NCBI GenBank assembly: GCA_036250195.1
Contig: JAVHZZ010000016.1
Coordinates: 2,914,001 to 2,978,000 of the forward strand
Reading direction: 5' to 3'
DNA: 64,000 nucleotides
From: Mixophyes australis
Taxonomy: Eukaryota > Chordata > Amphibia > Anura > Limnodynastidae
Positions 31,601 to 45,790 of this stretch are shown here, piece after piece. A program made the translations under genes and the position numbers. How positions within the stretch are numbered: the stretch's first letter is position 1; each line of letters starts with the position of its first letter. The notes beneath the pieces are model-generated. The model did no database searches and was not told the DNA's origin. It saw only the letters and a list, made by a program, of their open reading frames with translations.

Positions 31601-32823
31601 GAATCATGAATCAAATCATGAATTAAATATTGAATCATGAATCATGAATTAAATCATGAATCATGAATCGAATCATGAATCATGAATCATGAATTGAATC
31701 ATGAATCATTAATTGAATCATAAATTGAATCATAAATCATAAATCATGAATTGAATCATGAATCAATAATCGAATCATGAATCATGAATCGAATCATAAA
31801 TCATGAATTGAATCATGAATCATGAATTGAATCATGAATCATGATTCAAATCATGAATCGAATCATGAATCATGAATCAAATCATGATACATGATTCGAA
31901 ACATGAATCATGAATTGAATCATGAATCATGAATCATGAAATGAATCAAGAATCATAAATCGAATCATGAATCATGAATCATGAATAATGAATCTAATCA
32001 TTAATCATGAATTGAATCATGAATCATTAATTGAATCATGAATTATGAATCGAAACACGAATCATGAAATGAATCATGAATCATGAAACGAATCATAAAT
32101 CATTAATCATGAATCGAATCATGAATCATGAATCGAATCATAAATCATGAATTGAATCATGAATCATGAATTGAATCATGATTTGAATCATGAATCATGA
32201 ATCATGAATCATGAATCATGAATCATGAATCGAATCATGAATCATGAATCATAAATTGAATCATGAATCATGAATTGAATCATGAATCATGATTCAAATC
32301 ATGAATCGAATCATGAATCATGAATCGAATCATGATACATGATTCGAAACATGAATCATGAATTGAATCATGAATCATGAATCATGAATCAAGAAACATA
32401 AATCGAATCATGAATCATGAATCATGAATAATGAATCGAATCATTAATCATGAATTGAATCATGAATCATTAATTGAATCATGAATTATGAATTGAATCA
32501 TGATTTGAATCATGAATCATGAATCATGAATCGAATCATGAATCATGAATTGAATCATAAATCATGAATTGAATCATGAATCATGAATTAAATCATGATT
32601 TGAATCATGAATCATGAATCATGAATCATGAATTGAATCATGAATCATGAATCATAAATTGAATCATGAATCATGAATCATGAATTGAATCATGAATCGA
32701 ATCATGAATCATGAATCATGAATTAAATCATGAATCATGAATCGAATCATGAATCTCGAATCATGAATTTAATCATGAATCATGAATTGAATCATAAATC
32801 GAATCATGAATCATGAATCATGA
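28627..32823 (+). repeat. GATACATG-marker higher-order repeat, copy 1 (4.20 kb)
   Basis: First of a series of tandem units. GACTCATGAATTG at 28,651 recurs at 32,848, CTTGAATTAAATC at 29,779 recurs at 33,976, and GATACATGATTCG at 28,784 recurs at 32,981, all offset 4,197. Inside, GATACATG words lie at 28,784, 30,954, 31,886 and 32,334. The extra word reflects a 932-bp internal duplication (30,954 and 31,886), in which the CAGGAATCAAATC and GAGTTTAATC words are also doubled (about 30.24 and 31.17 kb). Confidence 0.88.
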
Positions 32824-35800
32824 ATCGAATCATGAATCATGAATCATGACTCATGAATTGAATCATGAATCGAATCATGAATCATGAAACATGACTCATG
32901 AATTGAATCATGAATCATGAATCGAATCATGAATCATGATTCAAATCATGAATCGATTAATGAATCATGAATCGAATCATGATACATGATTCGAAACATG
33001 AATCATGAATTGAATCATGAATCATGAATCATGAAATGAATCAAGAATCATAAATCGAATCATGAATCATGAATCATGAATAATGAATCGAATCATTAAT
33101 CATGAATTGAATCATGAATCATTAATTGAATCATGAATTATGAATCGAAACACGAATCATGAAATGAATCATGAATCATGAAACGAATCATAAATCATTA
33201 ATCACAAATCGAATCATGAATCATGAATTGAATCATAAATCATGTATTGAATCATGAATCATGAATTGAATCATGATTTGAATCATGACTCATGAATCAT
33301 GAATCATGAATCATGAATCGAATCATGAATCATGAATCATAAATTGAATCATGAATTATGAATCATGAATCATGAATTGAATCATGAATCGAATCATGAA
33401 TCATGAATCATGAATTAAATCATGAATCATGAATCGAATCATGAATCTCGAATCATGAATTTAATCATGAATCATGAATTGAATCATGAATTGAATCATA
33501 AATCATGAATCATGAATTGAATCATGAATCATAAATTGAATCATGAATCATGAATCATGAATCGAATCATGAATCATGAAACGATTCATAAATCATTAAT
33601 CATTAATCGAATCATGAATCATGAATTGAATCATAAATCATGAATTGAATAATGAATCATGAATTAAATCATGATTTGAATCATGAATCATGAAGCATGA
33701 ATCATTAATCATGAATTAAATCATGAATCATGAATCATAAAATGAAACATGAATTGAATCATGAATCATGAAATGAATCATGAATTGAATCATGAATTGA
33801 ATCATGAATCATGAATTGAATCATGAATCATGAATTGAATCATGAATCATGAATCATGAATTGAATCATGAATCATGAAATGAATCATGAATTGAATCAT
33901 GAATCATGAATCAAATCATGAATCATGAATTGAATAATGAATCATGAATCGAATCATGAATCATGAATCATGAATCTTGAATTAAATCATGAATTGAATC
34001 TTAAATCATGAATCATGAATTGAATCATGAATTGAATCATAAATCATGAATCATGAATTGAATCATGAATCATGAATCAAATCATGAATCATGAATTAAA
34101 TCATGAATCATGAATCATGAATCATGAATCAAATCATGAATCATGAATTGAATCATGAATCATGAATCGAATCATGAATCATGAATTGAATCATGAGTTG
34201 AATCATAAATCATGAATCATGAATTGAATCATGAATCATGAATTGAATCATGAATCATAAATAATGAATTGAATCATGAATTGAATCATAAATCATGAAT
34301 CATGAATTGAATCATGAATTGAATCATAAATCATGAATCATGAATTGAATCATGAATCATGAATCAAATCATGAATCATGAATTGAATCATGAATCATGA
34401 ATCGAATCATGAATCATGAATCAGGAATCAAATCATGAATCATGAATCGAATCATGAATCAAGAATCGAATCATGAATTATGAATCATGAATCATGAATT
34501 GAATCATGAGTTTAATCATAAATCATGAATCATGAATTGAATCATGAATCATGAATTGAATCATGAATCATGAATTGCATCATGAATCATGAATTGAATC
34601 ATGAATCATTAATCATGAATTAAATCATGAATCATGAATCATGAAATGATTCATGAATTGAATCATGAATCATGAATTTGAATAATGAATCATGAATCAT
34701 GAATTGAATCATGAATCATGAAATGAATCATGAATTGAATCATGAATCATGAATCATGAATTGAATCATGAATCATGAATTAGAATTGAATCATGAATCA
34801 TGAATCATGATTCATGAAATAAATCATGAATCATGAATCAAATCATGAATCATGAATCATGAATTGAATCATGAATTGAATCATAAATCACGAATCATGA
34901 ATTGAATCATGAATTGGATCATAAATCATGAATCATGAATTGAATCATGAATCATGAATCGAATCATGAATCATGAATTGAATCATGAATCATGAATCAT
35001 GAATCATGAATCAAATCATGAATCATGAATTGAATCATGAATCGTAATTCGAATCATGAATCATGAATCATAAATCATGAATTAAATCATGAGTTGAATC
35101 ATAAATCATGAATCATGAATTGAATAATGAATCATGAATCGAATCATGAATCATGAATTGAATCATGAATCATGAATCATGAATTGAATCATGAATCATG
35201 AATCGAAACATGAATCATGAATTGAATCACGAATCATGAATCATGAATCATGAATCATGAATCATGAATCGAATCATGAATCATGAATTGAATCATGAAT
35301 CATGAATCATGAATTGAATCATGAATCATGAATCAAATCATGAATTAAATAATGAATCATGAATCATGAATTAAATCATGAATCATGAATCGAATCATGA
35401 ATCATGAATCATGAATTGAATCATGAATCATTAATTGAATCATAAATTGAATCATAAATCATAAATCATGAATTGAATCATGAATCAATAATCGAATCAT
35501 GAATCATGAATCGAATCATAAATCATGAATTGAATCATGAATCATGAATTGAATCATGAATCATGATTCAAATCATGAATCGAATCATGAATCATGAATC
35601 AAATCATGATACATGATTCGAAACATGAATCATGAATTGAATCATGAATCATGAATCATGAAATGAATCAAGAATCATAAATCGAATCATGAATCATGAA
35701 TAATGAATCTAATCATTAATCATGAATTGAATCATGAATCATTAATTGAATCATGAATTATGAATCGAAACACGAATCATGAAATGAATCATGAATCATG

Positions 35801-36531
35801 AAACGAATCATAAATCATTAATCATGAATCGAATCATGAATCATGAATCGAATCATAAATCATGAATTGAATCATGAATCATGAATTGAATCATGATTTG
35901 AATCATGAATCATGAATCATGAAGCATGAATCATGAATCATGAATCGAATCATGAATCATGAATCATAAATTGAATCATGAATCATGAATTGAATCATGA
36001 ATCATGATTCAAATCATGAATCGAATCATGAATCATGAATCGAATCATGATACATGATTCGAAACATGAATCATGAATTGAATCATGAATCATGAATCAT
36101 GAATCAAGAAACATAAATCGAATCATGAATCATGAATCATGAATAATGAATCTAATCATTAATCATGAATTGAATCATGAATCATTAATTGAATCATGAA
36201 TTATGAATTGAATCATGATTTGAATCATGAATCATGAATCATGAATCGAATCATGAATCATGAATTGAATCATAAATCATGAATTGAATCATGAATCATG
36301 AATTAAATCATGATTTGAATCATGAATCATGAATCATGAATTGAATCATGAATCATGAATCATAAATTGAATCATGAATCATGAATCATGAATTGAATCA
36401 TGAATCGAATCATGAATCATGAATCATGAATTAAATCATGAATCATGAATCGAATCATGAATCTCGAATCATGAATTTAATCATGAATCATGAATTGAAT
36501 CATAAATCGAATCATGAATCATGAATCATGA
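32824..36531 (+). repeat. GATACATG-marker higher-order repeat, copy 2 (3.71 kb)
   Basis: Second unit; markers recur 3,708 bp later (CTTGAATTAAATC 33,976/37,684; GATACATG 32,981/36,689). It lacks the 932-bp internal duplication of copy 1 but carries a roughly 460-bp extra block at about 34,570-35,030. The GATACATG words at 32,981, 35,609 and 36,049 keep the 440-bp pair spacing seen elsewhere. Confidence 0.87.
34570..35030 (+). repeat. Mosaic block of the 16-28 kb family inside another repeat unit
   Basis: Copies 1 and 3 of the surrounding unit read straight from GAATTGAATCATGAATC into CATAATTCG (near 30,405 and 38,305). Here about 460 bp intervene, with the ordered words TTGCATCATG, GAATTTGAATAATG, GAATTAGAATTG, GATTCATGAAATAAATC (34,809) and GAATTGGATCAT (near 34,912), matching about 21.93-22.40 kb. 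The right end re-enters the unit at CGTAATTCG, a one-base variant of CATAATTCG. It looks like transfer by gene conversion or retention after unequal exchange. Confidence 0.72.
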
Positions 36532-39500
36532 ATCGAATCATGAATCATGAATCATGACTCATGAATTGAATCATGAATCGAATCATGAATCATGAATCAT
36601 GACTCATGAATTGAATCATGAATCATGAATCGAATCATGAATCATGATTCAAATCATGAATCGAATCATGAATCATGAATCGAATCATGATACATGATTC
36701 GAAACATGAATCATGAATTGAATCATGAATCATGAATCATGAAATGAATCAAGAATCATAAATCGAATCATGAATCATGAATCATGAATAATGAATCGAA
36801 TCATTAATCATGAATTGAATCATGAATCATTAATTGAATCATGAATTATGAATCGAAACACGAATCATGAAATGAATCATGAATCATGAAACGAATCATA
36901 AATCATTAATCATGAATCGAATCATGAATCATGAATTGAATCATAAATCATGTATTGAATCATGAATCATGAATTGAATCATGATTTGAATCATGACTCA
37001 TGAATCATGAATCATGAATCATGAATCGAATCATGAATCATGAATCATAAATTGAATCATGAATTATGAATCATGAATCATGAATTGAATCATGAATCGA
37101 ATCATGAATCATGAATCATGAATTAAATCATGAATCATGAATCGAATCATGAATCTCGAATCATGAATTTAATCATGAATCATGAATTGAATCATGAATT
37201 GAATCATAAATCATGAATCATGAATTGAATCATGAATCATAAATTGAATCATGAATCATGAATCATGAATCGAATCATGAATCATGAAACGATTCATAAA
37301 TCATTAATCATTAATCGAATCATGAATCATGAATTGAATCATAAATCATGAATTGAATAATGAATCATGAATTAAATCATGATTTGAATCATGAATCATG
37401 AAGCATGAATCATTAATCATGAATTAAATCATGAATCATGAATCATAAAATGAAACATGAATTGAATCATGAATCATGAAATGAATCATGAATTGAATCA
37501 TGAATTGAATCATGAATCATGAATTGAATCATGAATCATGAATTGAATCATGAATCATGAATCATGAATTGAATCATGAATCATGAAATGAATCATGAAT
37601 TGAATCATGAATCATGAATCAAATCATGAATCATGAATTGAATAATGAATCATGAATCGAATCATGAATCATGAATCATGAATCTTGAATTAAATCATGA
37701 ATTGAATCTTAAATCATGAATCATGAACTGAATCATGAATTGAATCATAAATCATTAATCATGAATTGAATCATGAATCATGAATCAAATCATGAATCAT
37801 GAATTAAATCATGAATCATGAATCGAATCATGAATCATGAATCATGAATCAAATCATGAATCATGAATTGAATCATGAATCATGAATCGAATCATGAATC
37901 ATGAATTGAATCATGAGTTGAATCATAAATCATGAATCATGAATTGAATCATGAATCATGAATTGAATCATGAATCATAAATAATGAATTGAATCATGAA
38001 TTGAATCATAAATCATGAATCATGAATTGAATCATGAATTGAATCATAAATCATGAATCATGAATTGAATCATGAATCATGAATCAAATCATGAATCATG
38101 AATTGAATCATGAATCATGAATCGAATCATGAATCATGAATCAGGAATCAAATCATGAATCATGAATCGAATCATGAATCAAGAATCGAATCATGAATTA
38201 TGAATCATGAATCATGAATTGAATCATGAGTTTAATCATAAATCATGAATCATGAATTGAATCATGAATCATGAATTGAATCATGAATCATGAATTGAAT
38301 CATGAATCATAATTCGAATCATGAATCATGAATCATAAATCATGAATTAAATCATGAGTTGAATCATAAATCATGAATCATGAATTGAATAATGAATCAT
38401 GAATCGAATCATGAATCATGAATTGAATCATGAATCATGAATCATGAATTGAATCATGAATCATGAATCGAAACATGAATCATGAATTGAATCACGAATC
38501 ATGAATCATGAATCATGAATCATGAATCATGAATCGAATCATGAATCATGAATTGAATCATGAATCATGAATTGAATCATGAATCATGAGTCAAATCATG
38601 AATTAAATAATGAATCATGAATCATGAATTAAATCATGAATCATGAATCGAATCATGAATCATGAATCATGAATTGAATCATGAATCATTAATTGAATCA
38701 TAAATTGAATCATAAATCATAAATCATGAATTGAATCATGAATCAATAATCGAATCATGAATCATGAATCGAATCATAAATCATGAATTGAATCATGAAT
38801 CATGAATTGAATCATGAATCATGATTCAAATCATGAATCGAATCATGAATCATGAATCAAATCATGATACATGATTCGAAACATGAATCATGAATTGAAT
38901 CATGAATCATGAATCATGAAATGAATCAAGAATCATAAATCGAATCATGAATCATGAATAATGAATCTAATCATTAATCATGAATTGAATCATGAATCAT
39001 TAATTGAATCATGAATTATGAATCGAAACACGAATCATGAAATGAATCATGAATCATGAAACGAATCATAAATCATTAATCATGAATCGAATCATGAATC
39101 ATGAATCGAATCATAAATCATGAATTGAATCATGAATCATGAATTGAATCATGATTTGAATCATGAATCATGAATCATGAATCATGAATCATGAATCGAA
39201 TCATGAATCATGAATCATAAATTGAATCATGAATCATGAATTGAATCATGAATCATGATTCAAATCATGAATCGAATCATGAATCATGAATCGAATCATG
39301 ATACATGATTCGAAACATGAATCATGAATTGAATCATGAATCAAGAAACATAAATCGAATCATGAATCATGAATCATGAATAATGAATCTAATCATTAAT
39401 CATGAATTGAATCATGAATCATTAATTGAATCATGAATTATGAATTGAATCATGATTTGAATCATGAATCATGAATCATGAATCGAATCATGAATCATGA

Positions 39501-39775
39501 ATTGAATCATAAATCATGAATTGAATCATGAATCATGAATTAAATCATGATTTGAATCATGAATCATGAATCATGAATCATGAATTGAATCATGAATCAT
39601 GAATCATAAATTGAATCATGAATCATGAATCATGAATTGAATCATGAATCGAATCATGAATCATGAATCATGAATTAAATCATGAATCATGAATCGAATC
39701 ATGAATCTCGAATCATGAATTTAATCATGAATCATGAATTGAATCATAAATCGAATCATGAATCATGAATCATGA
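36532..39775 (+). repeat. GATACATG-marker higher-order repeat, copy 3 (3.24 kb)
   Basis: Third unit; GATACATG at 36,689, 38,866 and 39,300, with 36,689 aligned to 39,933 (offset 3,244). CTTGAATTAAATC is at 37,684. It has neither the 932-bp duplication of copy 1 nor the 460-bp block of copy 2. Near 39,330 a shorter run (GAATTGAATCATGAATCAAGAAAC) shows loss of one or two modules relative to copy 2. Confidence 0.87.
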
Positions 39776-41290
39776 ATCGAATCATGAATCATGAATCATG
39801 ACTCATGAATTGAATCATGAATCGAATCATGAATCATGAAACATGACTCATGAATTGAATCATGAATCATGAATCGAATCATGAATCATGATTCAAATCA
39901 TGAATCGAATCATGAATCATGAATCGAATCATGATACATGATTCGAAACATGAATCATGAATTGAATCATGAATCATGAATCATGAAATGAATCAAGAAT
40001 CATAAATCGAATCATGAATCATGAATCATGAATAATGAATCAAATCATTAATCATGAATTGAATCATGAATCATTAATTGAATCATGAATTATGAATCGA
40101 AACACGAATCATGAAATGAATCATGAATCATGAAACCAATCATAAATCATTAATCATGAATCGAATCATGAATCATGAATTGAATCATAAATCATGTATT
40201 GAATCATGAATCATGAATTGAATCATGATTTGAATCATGACTCATGAATCATGAATCATGAATCATGAATCGAATCATGAATCATGAATCATAAATTGAA
40301 TCATGAATTATGAATCATGAATCATGAATTGAATCATGAATCGAATCATGAATCATGAATCATGAATTAAATCATGAATCATGAATCGAATCATGAATCT
40401 CGAATCATGAATCGAATCATGAATCATGAAACAATTCATAAATCATTAATCATTAATCGAATCATGAATCATGAATTGAATCATAAATCATGAATTGAAT
40501 AATGAATCATGAATTAAATCATGATTTGAATCATGAATCATGAAGCATGAATCATTAATCATGAATTAAATCATGAATCATGAATCATAAAATGAAACAT
40601 GAATTGAATCATGAATCATGAAATGAATCATGAATTAAATCATGAATTGAATCATGAATCATGAATTGAATCATGAATCATGAATTGAATCATGAATCAT
40701 GAATCATGAATTGAATCATGAATCATGAAATGAATCATGAATTGAATCATGAATCATGAATCAAATCATGAATCATGAATTGAATAATGAATCATGAATC
40801 GAATCATGAATCATGAATCATGAATCTTGAATTAAATCATGAATTGAATCTTAAATCATGAATCATGAATTGAATCATGAATTGAATCATAAATCATGAA
40901 TCATGAATTGAATCATGAATCATGAATCAAATCATGAATCATGAATTAAATCATGAATCATGAATCGAATCATGAATCATGAATCAAATCATGAATCATG
41001 AATTGAATCATGAATCATGAATCGAATCATGAATCATGAATTGAATCATGAGTTGAATCATAAATCATGAATCATGAATTGAATCATGAATCATGAATTG
41101 AATCATGAATCATAAATAATGAATTGAATCATGAATTGAATCATAAATCATGAATCATGAATTGAATCATGAATTGAATCATAAATCATGAATCATGAAT
41201 TGAATCATGAATCATGAATCAAATCATGAATCATGAATTGAATCATGAATCATGAATCGAATCATGAATCATGAATCAGGAATCAAATCA
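39776..41290 (+). repeat. GATACATG-marker higher-order repeat, copy 4 (partial, with deletion)
   Basis: Starts like copies 1-3 (GACTCATGAATTG, GATACATG at 39,933) but CTTGAATTAAATC at 40,826 lies only 893 bp after GATACATG, against 995 bp in copies 1-3. About 100 bp is missing near 40,410, where GAATCTCGAATC joins directly to GAATCGAATCATGAATCATG. After 41.29 kb it passes into the 458-bp duplicated segment instead of the usual tail. Confidence 0.8.
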
Positions 41291-42210
41291 TGAATCATGA
41301 ATCGAATCATGAATCAAGAATCGAATCATGAATTATGAATCATGAATCATGAATTGAATCATGAGTTTAATCATAAATCATGAATCATGAATTGAATCAT
41401 GAATCATGAATTGAATCATGAATCATGAATTGAATCATGAATCATGAATTGCATCATGAATCATGAATCATTAGTCATGAATTAAATCATGAATCATGAA
41501 ATGAATCATCAATTGAATCATGAATCATGAAATGAATCATGAATTGAATCATGAATCATGAAATGAATCATGAATTGAATCATGAATCATGAAATGAATC
41601 ATGAATTGAATCATAAATCATGAATCATGAATTAAAACATGAATCATGAAATGAATCATGAATTGAATCATGAATCATGAATCATGAATTGAATCATGAA
41701 TCATGAATCATGATTCATGAATTGAATCATGAATCATGAATCAAATCATGAATCATGAATTGAATCATGAATCATGAATCGAATCATGAATTATGAATCA
41801 TGAATCATGAATTGAATCATGAGTTTAATCATAAATCATGAATCATGAATTGAATCATGAATCATGAATTGAATCATGAATCATGAATTGAATCATGAAT
41901 CATGAATTGCATCATGAATCATGAATCATTAGTCATGAATTAAATCATGAATCATGAAATGAATCATCAATTGAATCATGAATCATGAAATGAATCATGA
42001 ATTGAATCATGAATCATGATATGAATCATGAATTAAATCATGAATCATGAAATGAATCATGAATTGAATCATAAATCATGAATCATGAATTAAAACATGA
42101 ATCATGAAATGAATCATGAATTGAATCATGAATCATGAATCATGAATTGAATCATGAATCATGAATCATGATTCATGAATTGAATCATGAATCATGAATC
42201 AAATCATGAT
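41290..42210 (+). repeat. 458-bp tandem duplication
   Basis: GAGTTTAATC at 41,363 and 41,821, TTGCATCATG at 41,449 and 41,907, and CATTAGTCATG (TTAG at 41,471 and 41,929) all recur at exactly 458 bp. The unit also holds GAAATGAATCATCAATTG and GATTCATGAATTG, words of the family seen at 1.5-7 kb, so the array returns to that family here. A single further CATTAGTCATG lies near 44,673. Confidence 0.83.
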
Positions 42211-44880
42211 TTATGAATTGAATCATGAATCGAATTACGAATCATGAATCATGAATCATGAATTGAATCATGAATTGAATTATGAATTGAATCATAAATC
42301 ATAAATTATGAATCATGAATCATGAATTGAATCATGAATCATGAATTGAATCATGAATCATGATTCAAATCATGAATCGAATCATGAATCATGAATCGAA
42401 TCATGATACATGATTCGAAACATGAATCATGAATTGAATCATGAATCATGAATCATGAAATGAATCAAGAATCATAAATCGAATCATGAATCATGAATCA
42501 TGAATAATGAATCAAATCATTAATCATGAATCGAATCATGAATCATTAATTGAATCATGAATTATGAATCGAAACACGAATCATGAAATGAATCATGAAT
42601 CATGAAACGAATCATAAATCATTAATCATGAATCGAATCATGAATCATGAATTAAATCATAAATCATGAATTGAATCATGAATCATGAATTGAATCATGA
42701 TTTGAATCATGACTCATGAATCATGAATCATGAATCATGAATCGAATCATGAATCATGAATCATAAATTGAATCATGAATTATGAATCATGAATCATGAA
42801 TTGAATCATGAATCGAATCATGAATCATGAATCATGAATTAAATCATGAATCATGAATCGAATCATGAATCTCGAATCATGAATTTAATCATGAATCATG
42901 AATTGAATCATGAATTGAATCATAAATCATGAATCATGAATTGAATCATGAATCATAAATTGAATCATGAATCATGAATCATGAATCGAATCATGAATCA
43001 TGAAACGATTCATAAATCATTAATCATGAATTGAATCATGAATCATGAATTGAATCATAAATCATGAATTGAATAATGAATCATGAATTAAATCATGATT
43101 TGAATCATGAATCATGAAGCATGAATCATTAATCATGAATTAAATCATGAATCATGAATCATAAAATGAAACATGAATTGAATCATGAATCATGAATTTA
43201 ATCATGAATTGAATCATGAATCATGAATCATGAATTGAATCATGAATCATGAAATGAATCATGAATTGAATCATGAATCATGAATCATAAATTGAATCAT
43301 GAATCATGAATCATGAATTGAATCATTGATCATGAAATGAATCATGAATTGAATCATGAATCATGAATCAAATCATGAATCATGAATTGAATAATGAATC
43401 ATGAATCGAATCATGAATCATGAATCTTGAATTAAATCATGAATTGAATCTTAAATCATGAATCATGAATTGAATCATGAATTGAATCATAAATCATGAA
43501 TCATGAATTGAATCATGAATCATGAATTAAATCATGAATCATGAATTGAATCATGAATCATGAATCGAATCATGAATCATGAATCAAATCATGAATCATG
43601 AATTGAATCATGAATCATGAATCGAATCATGAATCATGAATCATGAATTGAATCATGAGTTGAATCATAAATCATGAATCATGAATTGAATCATGAATCA
43701 TGAATCGAATCATGAATCATGAATTGAATCATGAATCATGAATTGCATCATGAATCATGAATTGAATCATGAATCATTAATCATGAATTAAATCATGAAT
43801 CATGAATCATGAAATGAATCATGAATTGAATCATGAATTGAATCATGAATTGAATCATGAATCATGAATTGAATAATGAATCATGAATCATGAAATGAAT
43901 CATGAATTGAATAATGAATCATGAATCATGAATTGAATCATGAATCATGAAATGAATCATGAATGATGAATCATGAATTGAATCATGAATCATGAATCAT
44001 GAATTGAATCATGAATCATGAAATGAATCATGAATTGAATCATGAATCATGAAATGAATCATGAATTGAATCATGAATCATGAATCATGAATTGAATCAT
44101 GAATCATGATTCATGAATTGAATCATGATTCATGAATTGAATCATGAATCATGAATCAAATCATGAATCATGAATCATGAATCGAATCATGAATCATGAA
44201 TCATGAATTGAATCAGGAATCATGAAATGAATCATGAATTGAATCATGAATCATGAATCATGAATTGAATCATGAATCATGAATTGAATCATAAATCATG
44301 AAACAAATCATGAATCATGAATTGAATCATGAATCATGAATTGAATCATGAATCATGAATCATGAATCATGAATCATGAATCATGAATTGAATCATGAAT
44401 TGAATCATAAATCATGAATCATGAATTGAATCATGAATTGAATCATAAATCATGAATCATGAATTGAATCATGAATCAAATCATGAATCATGAATTGAAT
44501 CATGAATCATGAATCGAATCATGAATCATGAATCAGGAATCAAATCATGAATCATGAATTGAATCATGAATCATGAATCGAATCATGAATTATGAATCAT
44601 GAATCATGAATTGAATCATGAGTTTAATCATAAATCATGAATCATGAATTGAATCATGAATCATGAATCGAATCATTAGTCATGAATTAAATCATGAATC
44701 ATGAAATGAATCATGAATTGAATCATGAATCATGAAATGAATCATGAATTGAATCATAAATCATGAATCATGAATTAAAACATGAATCATGAAATGAATC
44801 ATGAATTGATTCATGAATCATGAATCATGAATTGAATCATGAATCATGAATCATGATTCATGAATTGAATCATGAATCAT
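42211..44880 (+). repeat. Mixed segment: last GATACATG-type copy passing into GAAATGAATC-rich modules
   Basis: Contains a single GATACATGATTCG (42,405) and CTTGAATTAAATC (43,426; 1,021 bp later), so it is a fifth, partial copy of the 28.6-40 kb family. From about 43.7 kb it reads TTGCATCATG followed by many GAAATGAATCATG modules and a GAATGATGAATC word near 43,951. A closely similar run is seen at about 50.58-51.06 kb, and the last 280 bases of the window start the same way. Confidence 0.7.
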
Positions 44881-45429
44881 GAATCAAATCATGAATCATG
44901 AATTGAATCATGAATCATGAATCGAATTACGAATCATGAATCATGAATCATAAATTGAATCATGAATTGAATCATGAATTGAATCATAAATCATGAATCA
45001 TGAATTGAATCATAAATCATGAATCATGAATTGAATCATGAATCATGAATCGAATCATAAATCATGAATCATGAATTGAATTATGAGTTGAATCATAAAT
45101 CATGAATCATGAATTGAATCATGAATCATGAAATGAATCATGAATTGAATCATGAATCATGAATTGAATCATGAATCATGATTCATGAATTGAATCATGA
45201 ATCATGAATCAAATCATGAATCATGAATTGAATCATGAATCATGAATCGAATCATGAATCATGAATCATGAATCATGAATTGAATCATGAATTGAATCAT
45301 AAATCATGAATCATGAATTGAATCATGAATTGAATCATAAATCATGAATCATGAATTGAATCATGAATCATGAATCAAATCATGAATCATGAATTGAATC
45401 ATGAATCATGAATCGAATCATGAATCATG

Positions 45430-45790
45430 AATCAGGAAACAAATCATGAACCATGAATTGAATCATGAATCATGAATCGAATCATGAATTATAAATCATG
45501 AATAATGAATTGAATCATGAGTTTAATCATAAATCATGAATCATGAATTGAATCATGAATCATGAATCAAATCATGAATCATGAATTGAATCATGAATCA
45601 TGAATCGAATCATGAATCATGAATCAGGAATCAAATCATGAATCATGAATTGAATCATGAATCATGAATCGAATCATGAATTATGAATCATGAATCATGA
45701 ATTGAATCATGAGTTTAATCATAAATCATGAATCATGAATTCAATCATGAATCATGAATCGAATCATGAATCATGAATTAAATCATGAAT
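45430..45790 (+). repeat. 192-bp tandem duplication, third locus
   Basis: GAGTTTAATC at 45,519 and 45,711 with CAGGAA(A/T)CAAATC upstream of each, the same 192-bp pair as at 3.78 and 6.2 kb. The matching place in the downstream copy (53,286 and 53,470) has a spacing of 184 bp. Confidence 0.75.

Noticed and set aside
43321..43340. CATTGATCATGAAATG as a second foldback
   Set aside because: It contains only a 6-bp TGATCA palindrome made by a small deletion or substitution; no longer inverted arms are present.
44098..44140. ATGATTCATG words (also at many GATTCATGAA sites) as inverted units
   Set aside because: They arise from a single A-to-T change in ATGAATCATG, because the unit is a dyad around that base; flanking units keep the + orientation.
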